From: Protonemura montana
Lineage: Eukaryota > Arthropoda > Insecta > Plecoptera > Nemouridae
Direction: 5' to 3'
Assembly: GCA_947568835.1 (NCBI GenBank)
Contig: OX387605.1
Span: 16,682,418 to 16,746,417, forward strand
Length of the DNA stretch: 64,000 nt
The translations under genes were made by a program, and so were the position numbers. Positions 14,401-26,400 of this stretch are shown here, piece by piece. Position 1 is the first letter of the stretch. Every line of letters begins with the position of its first letter. The notes beneath the pieces were generated by a model. The model saw only the letters and a list, made by a program, of their open reading frames with translations, was not told the DNA's origin and searched no databases.

Positions 14401-17400
14401 GGTGGAAAACTTTACATATTCGTGCTTACTAGCCCATAGCCTTAACTCATTCCTAACCTATTTCGTAAATTTTGACACTAAAATTCTAAAACGTTACCTT
14501 GTTATCACATACTTTTGTTTGAAATTAATTATATTAAACTTTATTGTAACGTAAACAAGCCAATATAATCTCTTGCTTAAACTCATCCAAGTAATTACTC
14601 AAAGTACAAGTAAAATTACCGTCAGAAAGTATAATCTTTGTGTCGCAGGTAGATCACATTAATCATTTCGAGCGACAGCGAATGCAGCGCTCGGTGCGGT
14701 GCTGATGCGAATTCCATGGGAGCAATTGTTTTAGACTTTGCCATCCAGTGTGAGGAAAAACGAACGAAATGGTTACGTGATTAACCGTCGTAATAAACTG
14801 ACACCGCGAGCGCTGCGTTCGCTTTTAGATGTTTTACAGCTACTTTGAATATAACTGACAAACAAACTAAAAAAATATCTATAGCTTGAGTTTCTTTGCT
14901 CCAGGTAAAGCAATAATGCACTTTAGCACGACCCGTACCATTGTATAGAAGTGAAAAGGAGTGTCGTTTTCTTCAACACTTACATCAATAAATATGAATA
15001 TGAAATTGGCATAAACGGGCGATGAAATATTCAGAATATGTTGCATCAATATTGCTGCGCTTCTCACCAAGCAAATAGCAAAGCCAACTTTCTTGATCGT
15101 ATCAGGTGTCAGATCTTTGCTTAAAAGCTTTATCGTTAAGGCTCAAATGGGTTTAAGTCGTAGAGTTACTTGGTTCGGGTTATAACTCAAATAAAGTTAA
15201 AATGCTATTACACAATCCTTCTGATATATTCTAATAAATATATCGTAATGCGAGCTGACTTGTTTCAAAGTACCCTTGGATAATCGCTTAAACACACAGA
15301 CTGTTTTGCAAAAAGCTAACATGAATTACGTAATTAAATATCTATCTCCTGAATTAAACACAAAAACATGTGTTATACTTTAATTGTACTGGACATAACA
15401 GCAGGAAAAATACAGAGAAAATTGAGCAACTAAAAACATTGGAACTAAAAAGTCAATAATCTTGTGTTTTCAGAAAATCAATCTACAAATTACTGTGCAT
15501 AATTGTGGAGTGATCTCTGATTGTTGGTGTAGTCTGGATGTTATTTACGCCCACGCCGCTACGGCAACGGTCATAATTTGCTCACTGCATTCTGCCTCCG
15601 CAAGCTGCTGGTTCGCGAAAGTCACGTGCGAGAAGAGATCTTTGTCCCCCTTGCATTTCCTTTCAAACATTTAATTAAATATGACAAAAGTGCTTTGAAA
15701 CTGTTTGTTAGGTTCTCTTAATTAATTAAAAATATCTAGTTTCATTGGTTACGCGAAACGGGTTACGTGGTTCACGCAAAACGGGTAAACAGGTAAACGA
15801 GAGCTTTTACTCAACTTGAGTATTTCCGGTCATGGTTTAAGGCCCGGTATTACAATATTTTACAACTTAAAATGTAGGAGTAAGCTTAGGAGTTAAGCTC
15901 CTAACTCTCAGAAACAGCTGACTTTCACTTCATTTGATTGGTTGTTGTCATGGCAATTGATTTAACTGCCGCTTTATGAGAAATACACATTTCGGTTTGC
16001 TGTGCATTGCGTAACATTTTCCTTGTTTTCTCCAGTTTAGAATTAAGAACGAATCGGTGAACTGATCTTCTGTCTTTATTCGTTTCAGTCAAGCCGTTGA
16101 GCGCTAGCATCTTGTCCAGCAACCAGCCACTGTCTTCCGACAGGAAATACGAGATTGTCTGCCAAGCGGTGGGCTCAAGACCTCCAGCAAAGACCACGTG
16201 GTGGATGGACAACAAGAGACTGGACGACGCCGTTGAAAAGGTAACGCTGCCCTTCCACCTCCTGGCCCTCCCCCACCCCCACCACCACACCCACCCACCC
16301 ACCAGAGGATTAATATTAAAGAATTAAATTCAAATGCCGTGAGTTAGAAATTAAAACGTAGTTCTTGTGGAAGTCCGAGCACGAACGAGAATCGTCTGAC
16401 TATAAAGTTTTAAACTACAATTAGTTGCAAAAATTCAAAGAGAAAATATCTATAAATTTATGTTTTTTTTTTACAAGTTTAACTTTAATTAGTTTTTGCA
16501 GAGTAGCAGAAAAGTAACATACGTTTATAAAAGCCATCGAGTTTTTTCTCAGCCTTGTAACTATACAACGTATTTTTTTGTTAAAGTTCATGTCGGTTAG
16601 ATTCCTTAGCCACACTCATTAAAAACTTCGAGTAGACAACATCAAAAAAAATGTTCTTTTTCAAAACAACGTTTGTTTGTCGTTGTCGCCAAATTCAATT
16701 GGCACTTCTAAGCATCCAGCAGGTGTTTGTTTGCAACACGCAAGCGCCTAGCACTATTGGGGGGCTGAGGGCCAGCAGAAGGCTAGCTGAGACGTCGCTG
16801 AGGGTGTTAGCGTTGGTGTTAGTGGTCTGATGTCAGCTTATTGTGGTTGCATTCGAAGCTTTCAATATTTAATGTGTCTGTCCCGACAGCGGACAGGCAC
16901 GGGCGAAGTCAGTGACAGTGTCCTGGGATAGGGGTCCGAGTGTGGGCAAGGGGTTGAAACGAGAGATGTATAAAGCTAGACAGCTGAAACCTGCAGGTAT
17001 ATGGTCGTACACAAGGGAGGAGGAAATATATGAAAATTTGTATGGGTGAAAAGTTTGATATGTGAAAGGATGTTGTTTTTATTTCTTTTTTTTCGGTTTC
17101 ATTTCTTTCACTCTTTGTGAAAATGTAGGAAAATGTTTGCGGTTTTATGTTTGTGTTTTCCACGAAATTTAATCAATATTTTTATTTATTTATTGTGTTT
17201 TTTGATGTCAAGAGAAATGAAAATTAACCTCTTTATTAACTTCGTGCTTGCAACTCACTCAATTTCGCTTTAATTTAATTAGAAAAGCTTCCCGTTAATG
17301 AAAGTATTGCTGACAACATGTTCATAACAAAGGATGTAGTACAACAATGGGTGTAATTTCAGCCCAAAATAAACGAGTGGGTATATCATGGTGCTTAATG

Positions 17401-20400
17401 AACTAGCGCAAGCACTTTAAAATTTAAAGTTTCATAAACATGTCGAGTATGCGTTATTATACCTTAATACCAAGTTTAAGGTACAGAATTAAGTATTTAA
17501 AAAATATAAAAACCTTCTCATTCATAACAGAGAGTGACTGACATTTATTTTGTCAGCGAACAATGTGCGATTAGTTGCGTTAGTGAAGTCTTCGGGTCTC
17601 CATTGTAATAATTTGCATTACAACATTTGTAAAATTATCCAAAATCGATTCAAAGTCGTTGTTTCACATGCACGCCAAACGAAACCTACCTCCAATAAAT
17701 ATAATTGACCCTTATAGCATCACTTTGGTATAACTTGACAACCATTTTCTTTGCATCACTGGTGAGTCCAAACAATAACGCGATGCCGCTTGAACACAAG
17801 GATGATAGACAATACAAACAAAGGTGACCAACATTTCTCGCACATAAACATTTCTCGCACATGTTTGGGCTCAAGCAGGGTCGTTAGGGGGTCCCGGGTC
17901 ATTTCGGGGGGCTTGTTGCTACTCGGCACGTACGTCACAAAGAACGAGCAGCATTTGTCTTCGTCAACCCGGGCGTCGCGACGCCGACGCCGACGCTCCA
18001 GGGTTTTTACTGTCCCTTCGCATTCTCCCCGAGGACAACACACGGCATGATTCACCTCTTGTTTTGCTCTTGTTTTTGACGGCTGCTATGTGTGACTGTT
18101 TTACATTATTTTGCAATATTGGCTTTATGTGTGCTCCTGTGAAAAACAACATCAGCCAGAAACGAAGTTTAATTTTCATTTCCATAAAACAGTCGTTTCT
18201 AGTGAAGTCAGGTGTATCTTAGCACTGGAATTCAGTTCAAAGTCCGTGATTTAATTTCATCGATTTTGTACTACTTTTACTAAATACAAAAAATATGTCA
18301 TTTTTCTCTAAGCCTATCTTTTGAAGTGTTAGTTAGGATCACGAATATTTTAATTCGGGAGAGAAAACATTTCAGCCAATACCGTGGATTATGCCTTACT
18401 TATTTAACCATATCTCGAATGAAACAAAGACTTAATTTATCGACTTGCATGTTAAGACTATGTTTAACCCATTGTTATAATATCTGTTATAATTTTCAAT
18501 AGGGCAGGCAATGTGGAAAGGGGTTTCACGTTAATAATGAAAAGATCTCGAGTCTCTATAGAAAGGAAAACACAATTAACTGAAAATAAAATTGAAAAGA
18601 ATACCAAATCAGAGATTGGAACAGCGTGTTTGGCGCGGGCAAGCGTGCCACTTAAAGCAACCTAAAAAGCATTCTCTCTGGCACACGCTTTAGAATATGT
18701 TACCGACACAGTGCTCCAACATACGCATCTGCACTTGCTCGAAATGTTTTTCAAGTTAATAGGTAGAGTCACGTTGCTGTACGTTTTATCCAGCAAAACT
18801 AATAGGCGTGAACACTGCAGGTTGGAATATTCCATTCATCGCTCGCAACTGGATTGACAATGGAGCACCATGTATTTGCCAAAACATTCACAACGTAAAT
18901 CAACTCCAAATTTGAGATATATTTCACCCTCAAACCACATTTCATTAATTTGCTCTTAATTCTTCTCATTGGTCGATGTAAGAGCGAACGCATAATCGAA
19001 TCTGACATCCTAATCAGAGTGTCATGTAGGGATACATGCACATACCAGTCTAATCTACCTTCGATAACCACATTTTGACCTGTTGATGGATCCGTCCCAT
19101 ACATTGTTGCCCTGCAGGCTTGATAGGACGCCACGGTGTCGATGATTAATTGATCGAGTGATTGATTACCAGCACATACACGGTATGGTCGGAGGGAATC
19201 AGATTGGTTTATAGAATCACCTGACTAATTGAAACAGACGCGAAACGATTAATTATAACGTAACCCAGTTTTGCCCATAAAACCTTGTTTTACCATCTCG
19301 GCAGAAATTCCTCCGAGAATGGACGAGGTGGGCGTGATCCGTCATTGTGGAGGAGCCGGGTTTCAGATTAATTTAGAATTTAGAATGCGGAATGTATAGA
19401 GCGTATGGCGCCGGCATTTCATTTCAATCCAGCGATTTTCAAGATTCTATTATTTTAAAAGGCCAATAAAGATCACCCCTTCGTCCTTGGCTTGTGTATC
19501 CTACAATTGTATACCTGGCCTCAGGTTGGGTCAATATATTTTTGTTTCAGGTGGTTTTACCGATCGTAGAATTGCATAGCATTGTGTTGATAGTTTTCCA
19601 GAGTCACAGCGCTAATAATAAACGTCCTACAAAGCAAACGAGCCTCGTGCAGCATGGTATAGCTTGGTGTATCTTATGGCTATCCTTTTCAACAAAACAT
19701 TTCATAAATAACGACTTAAAACAAAATATCAATATTTGAGGTTAGCATCAACGAATATTATTTGAGAGTAATTCAGATTCAAAATTGAGTTACCTGCAAG
19801 AAATAACGAAATTAAATTTCTTAAAACACGCAATAAAGATTGGATAATTTCTGGGCGACTATCATTCATCGCAAATGTTCGTGAAGAGAGTTAAAGAAAC
19901 AAACTGTAGACACAACACCCATAGCTTGGCAGACCTTTTCCTTCCCACAACATTGAGAATGTCACCTGTGTTTTACTAAAGTCACCATTCCCTTGCCGTG
20001 TTCGCAGGTATCAGCCGATGGCAACGTGACCATCTCTACTTTGAATTTCACCCCCACAATGCTGGATCACGACAAGACGCTCACATGTCGGGCGGTCAAC
20101 GCAAGGGTGCAGTCCGGGGTGGAGGAAGACACGTGGCGTCTGAACGTATTCTGTAAGTGTCTTGACAAGTTTTCTTTGACGTAATGTTAATTTCACGTTA
20201 CTTGGAGAGGCACGTGGTAATTGGCAATTGTCTACTTGTCAAGCGCAGATGACAACGCATTTTTTTTTTGTTACAGAAAAATACTGTTTTAATTGATTGG
20301 CAAAGGCATGGCGTGACCTAGTTATCGTTATTGATTGGACATTTGAGGAAAACATACTTGCTAATTATGCTCGCGCGCTGTTCACCACTTCGAATATGTT

Positions 20401-23400
20401 GAAAAATCTGTCCCTTTTTTTGTCTCTACCCTGTCATTAACGTTATTTTTTTCTTGTTATTCTTCTACATATATACCAAAATTGATAGCATCTCTGCTAA
20501 CAAAATACAGGTTTTATGCATGCATATATAGATGTCGTTGAACTGTAATTGAACAGTGCACATAATTACAATGAACATGTTCAACTTATTCATGAACTGA
20601 CTGTACTTATAAGTGGCTTGATGTTATCATCAAGTACTTTTTTTGTTTTTTATCTTGCTTTTATTTTTATTGGGTAGAGGAGTAAGGGAGAGGGGAGGAT
20701 AGAACATTTATTTTGGAATTTTAGCTACGCGCAAAGCATCTCGAGTATTGTTTTAAAAACAAAATCTACATTATTTTAGCTCCTAATTTCAAGTCATCTC
20801 TCAGTTCTGACCCGAACCGTTCTTTTCACTTTGATCCAGTCGTTCCGATGCTACATCTGGAGCTTGGTTCGAATCTCAACCCCGACGACATTGAGGAGGG
20901 TGACGACGTCTACTTCGAGTGCAAAGTGCGCGCCAATCCAGAGGCATACAAGGTCATCTGGAGGCACAACGTGAGTCCAACGCATATCATGAGGTTACGT
21001 TTAGGGGTCGCATCTCAAATCTAAACTGAAGCACTGTAGCACTATTGCATGGATGGAATACGTTAACGATTGATTACATTATGTAACTGTGTTATACTAC
21101 ATCAAGAATTTGCATGGAAAAGAACTAGATCCTACAATTGGTGGTAAGATGCTAACTTCATCCGTTTTAAAACGTTTCTCTGGAACTAGTAATTTAAATT
21201 TCGTAGCATACATTTCTTGTTTTCGTTGTGGCCTGGCACCAATCGACCAGACAGTTATCACAATGGTTTCATGAACATTTTCACTATTGGTTCGTACCGA
21301 GTTCTTGGCTTGCTTTGTGAGTGAAATTGCGTCTCAAATATTTCGTCAGGCCACTTTAATGGCAAGTTCTCGAAGATGTAGCAGCCACCACTACGAATTT
21401 TCCAATAAATTTGGCATTTTGACTATATTAGGGTCTAAATAGCAATCGAAGCAAGTTATTCAATAAATGTGTCAACTTTTGAGTGAGGGGTGCCATAAAA
21501 AGCGGGACATGTGTTTATTTTAATATATTGGAGCTTGCCATATGGTCGTATAGAAAGCGATGCTGGTGGTGGCCATCATGCATGTGCAGCCAATCCTGTA
21601 GCCGCACATGTACTTAATAACTTTAAAAAGCTCTTATTGGCTACAAATGATACGCTTTCCATAGATATGAGTAGGCGTCACATTCTAAACTTTTCCTTGT
21701 AGTGATTGATTTTTCTCCTTATCAGCCGGAGATTTTGTTTGGCAAAATAAAATATTTAACTACTTGTGCATTGGTAGCAACACCTTAACCTTTTACCTCA
21801 TTACCACCCGACAAAGGATTCGTAACCGCACGATGTCCTAGTAATGAAAAGCTTAGGAAGAAAAGCGTCGGTGAGAAAAATCAGAGATTGCCCCGGTTTT
21901 CCGCGACCGGATATTGCTTTTCGTTCGTGGATTTGTTATGATACGCGCGATGTGGCTTCGGATCGAGTTTCTGCGAGATGTTTCTCGTCTGCAGAACGTG
22001 ATTTCTCGCGATCCGCGCGACTTGCTTGTCAAGTGATCTTGCGGTCGTCTTAACACCCTCTACAACACTGCGAGTGACTCGGCTTTAGACGCGAAATTGA
22101 TTTCTCAAGGCTACACCTACACCCTGTCATCGGAGGCTGTTACTCGGCATTGTAATTAAATAATCTGTGTGTTACTTGTTACTAGAATTTTGCCGTTCAC
22201 TGGCAAATCGGGCAAGCATTAATTATTTGCAAGGTCTAGTCGTCCATAAATCGTATTTTAATTTGAAGCAGACTTCCAACTCCGTTAGCTTGTCCCTGTT
22301 TTTGCTGGCCATGTCCGAGCAGTAATTAGACGTGTATCTGCTTTAAATATCAGATGACTTCTTGCTGATCCTGGGACCAAGCCTGGTTGTGAATACGTGA
22401 TCAAGTCTCTAACATTAAAGCCTCACTATGGAAAATGGAAGAGGGACAAGGAGAAAATTTTAAATAAGCAACGAATTTCGGACGCCGCTTAAATACCTAC
22501 TCAGTATACGGTTTCTTTGTCGTTTGCAGCTGTTTCTAGAACCGCCAACGGTACGATTTCTAGACTTGCAATGATTTGTGAAGATTTGTTGCAAAACCAT
22601 TTCCAAATAAATGCTGACAAAGGAACATAACTTTGGACTGTACGAATGTCATTTTATTTTTGCTGTCATGATTTTCTGGGATCGAAAATATTTGTAAACT
22701 ACTGCACTCTCAACGGTATTAGTTGGTCAAACTTTCCTTGCGGTCATCAAATTGGTTTGTTCCAAGTTTCAAGTGAACGTGAATACAGGTATAGCCTTAC
22801 CTTTGCCCTTATTCAATTTCAATCTTAGAACTAAATCTCGTAACTTAAACCCCCTGTAGAAACCGCTTTCCTCATATAGAGTAGAAGGGCACCAAAGATA
22901 TAAAAGTTGTCCGGCCAGCGGTTTTGTTCAAGGAGTTTGGTGTAGTATTGAAGCACACCGACAACCACACCAAGTTTATAGTTGGAAGCCCGAACACATC
23001 GCCGGCCGATCGGCTACTGATAATATTACAAGAGTTGTGGCTATGTAAGAAAGAGTTTGCGTTGTTCCTTCTTTGCTCTATCTTGTTCGTAAAGTCTCGC
23101 ATGACCACGGCACTGATAAATCGTCTAGTGGCGAACATGGTATTTTATTCGCCAACCGAACCACTTTACAAAGGTACGAAAGCCCGGGGAGGTGAGAGAC
23201 AAGAGAGGAAATCGACGCCGAATTTTCTTTCCTTACTATTAGCACTTTCATGGAGCGATTTCTTCCTAGCACGCACGGCGCTTGGCAGGAAGTTCTGTCA
23301 GGGAAAGTGTACGTGTGTTATTGGGGCACACTTATTTGAGCAAGAAAGCTTCACCTACATAACGGTGCGCACGAAGGGGGGGGGGGGGGGCAGTTTATGT

Positions 23401-26400
23401 CTGGTTCCCACTAAATTCGCTTGCCAGTCAACGGTCCGGAATAACAGTTTACAAAATGCAAATTTTTGACACTGATTTCATTTTTTTTTGTAATCTCGCT
23501 ATAAAATGATACCGATTTTTTAACGGGCCCATTAGATGAACAACCGTCGCCTTCCAAATCCACTCGGCTATGGGATTTAAAATTTTTGTAAATTTGCTAC
23601 CCTATCCTACACAATGTGCGTTTGTCTATCGGTAAGTCTATCGGTATGTCTATCGGTATGTCTATCGGTATGTCTATCGGTAAGGTTATCTGTACTGAAG
23701 AAATATTATTTTCAATATCACCTTATTTTCCACATATATACTCTAAATTATACCCTTATGGTGCACCTTATGGTGCACCCTACGCTTGCCTTTCAGCACC
23801 TAGCTATTAATTGTAATATCACTTGAAAATTTTCCGATCTGACTTTAGTACCTTGCATTTTGCTGTATCTCATTCACTACACAGTAAATATTTCAATAGT
23901 ATGCTATGTGTTCAAACTTGATACTCAGTCATTCTGTATGACCAATCGAACACTGAGCACAATATTTGCTGTTTAACAAAACACTCGTATATCAATAAGT
24001 TGAATAATTTATTTTCCTGCATGAAGAATCGACCAGTCCAGTCGCCCTCTACTACATCGATGAAAATAAGCCAGAGCTTGAAATATGTTTGAACTTCTTT
24101 TGCAATATTCATCAACCATTGAAAGAGTTAGCCTAAAGGTTCATCTTCTGCCAAGCGTATAATTCATTGGGACACATATATATGTATATAACACGATCGT
24201 CTTGTAAGAGCATCGTTTGAATCTCGATCTGTGCTCACCGAACCTTGATGAGCTGGACCCATAGCTGGACCAATGATTCTTTGAGACCTCGCAGTCGAAT
24301 ACGATCTTCCCAACCGCGTCCAAACAACATCTCGTAGATGCCGTAAAACACGCGGCTTCACAGTCATGGGTCAAGATTCTTGTGTAACAGGCTCGGAACC
24401 ACCTTACGAGGTCGTTTTATTTTCAGTCATAAACACACTTATATAGAAGTGCCGTTCAGTACCTGAATTTTATTTGAAATAAATCATGGAATCATTGGTT
24501 TTTTTGTCTAGATTCATGTAGCGAGGTTCAAAATCTTTTCGGTAACAAGAAAAAGCCTACATAAAATACTATTTAAAAATGGTCACACAAAGTAAAAAAA
24601 TACAAAAAAAATACAAAAAAAATGTACAGAATTTAATTTGAAATACTATTATAGAATATAACTAAAATCACCAAGAAAATGAACAAACCTATTAGTAGAT
24701 AGATGCACCACATTGATTTTGACGAGAATGAAATAATTCTGTTTCGCTTTCCTTTGGGACGAGCCAGATTTTCGCCAGAAATAGATATTTGACAAAGACG
24801 TGTTTTAGGCAAATCAGCAGGTATTTGTTTTAGGCGGGAAATTGATGTTCACTAACACTAACACGCGACTTCTAGTCGGGAACTTGTTCGAATGTTTTCA
24901 CGCAGATTGCTTTTCCAGTTTCCAGCTGTTTGCCACAAGTTTCTCTTCATGCCTAGACACTCTATTTACCCCAATTCAAAGACTTTTCAATCTTCCATTC
25001 ATCCTCAACTCTCACAATGGAACTTCTGATGACATACTTAGACGAACAGTTTTCGTGTGCTATTTAAGAAAATGAAAATGTCGTAAGTTTTAGCCTTTTA
25101 TTTAGGCCTTAGGTGTGGTAAATTTGATGGGGTTCTCTTCCCTTATAAATGTGAGGAAGAAAATCATCTAAAGACGTAAAGACGAGCTGTAAAAACGTCA
25201 TCGCGTTCAACCAAGCGATAAAACATGTATACAAGGAAATAACCCGCCTTTCGCAATGTCTATTACATTCATCGAAGCGTCTTTCAAGAACAATTTTACA
25301 GTTTTATTTCATTTTACAACTTACATGTAAATGAATTCCGTCTGGTTAGGTCCTTGCTCACATGCATACACTAGCTTACCAGGAACTGAAATTGTGTAGT
25401 AATTATTTTGAAAATGCACATCCGCCACTTTATGGACAGTGAGACCAGGTTACTCGGAAATAAACATAATAAACATATCATATGTAAACCACGTCCGATA
25501 CTTCATACATCATAATATATGCAATCTAATTAAAACATTTCATGAGTTTTACGTATATATGTTTCAATTAAACGACTGCTTTTAATGTTTTGCATCAAAA
25601 GTAAACTCATATTTTAATTATCGCATGCCATGAAATAGCTACATTTACTCTGTGGAAAGAAATGTGTACACTTTCTCGTACATTTGCTAGACTAACATGT
25701 CCGTGCGGGAAGGCGCTTGTAAATTATAATTTAATACAGACAAAATTATTTCATCGCTTAAAGCATAACAGAAAAAAATTCTTTGAGTTCCTTGCATAGA
25801 TCGTCCGGCATAACTCGTTTACATCTATGTCTGAAATAACGCTCACCGAATTATAAAGCCCAGTGTTTTTGGCCGAATGTGTACTTCACCTTTTCTCTCT
25901 TTCTCACTAATTAAGAGCCAGGGGAAATTCACCACTCTAAATAGGACCACCCTGAGTCGAGTCCTCGGAGCTAGTCGCTGCCAACGCGCTAGAGAACGCT
26001 TTCATGGACCAGGATCAGGACTCTTCCCGGCTTTATTCCTCTGCGGTTGAATCCATAATACTTGCATGATCGTCAATACCGAGACATTCCACCAGTTACG
26101 ATCACATCACAGTTTCTGTACTCGTACTTTAGACCGTGAATACTTAATATTATTACCAGAGTTCTTAATTTAAAATTACCAATAACTACCATAGCTATAT
26201 CTGCAGACACCTTCTATAGGCTGGGCTAAGCACACACAGATGAATATTTTAAGGCTACCATTATCAATTGATTAATGTGTCCAATAGAACACCTTGAGCT
26301 AAGCTCTCTCCCTCTATTTCACGTCAAATAGTATCTAGTCCCTGTATCTCTTGTGACGAGAGTCCTCTCATCGCACACGGAGCGTACTCCGTAGAGTACC

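Larger units (their letters stand above)
2408..16088 (+). other. 13.7-kb intron
   Basis: Intron between the Ig2 and Ig3 exons, with GTGAGT and TTTCAG ends. Contents noted: a diverged 38-bp direct repeat (2843 and 3032), GGCGTCG clusters near 6.9, 7.3 and 12.97 kb, an (ATT)6 run at 8027, a 27-C tract at 11659, and AT and TC microsatellites near 12.3 and 12.4 kb. Frames at 7670-8191 (+) and 8985-9440 (-) are low-complexity and unrecognised. No nested gene was seen. Confidence 0.7.

Noticed and set aside
15925-16302. 125-codon minus-strand open frame
   Set aside because: Antisense to the Ig3 exon and to the C-rich run after it, which creates the Gly/Trp-rich start.
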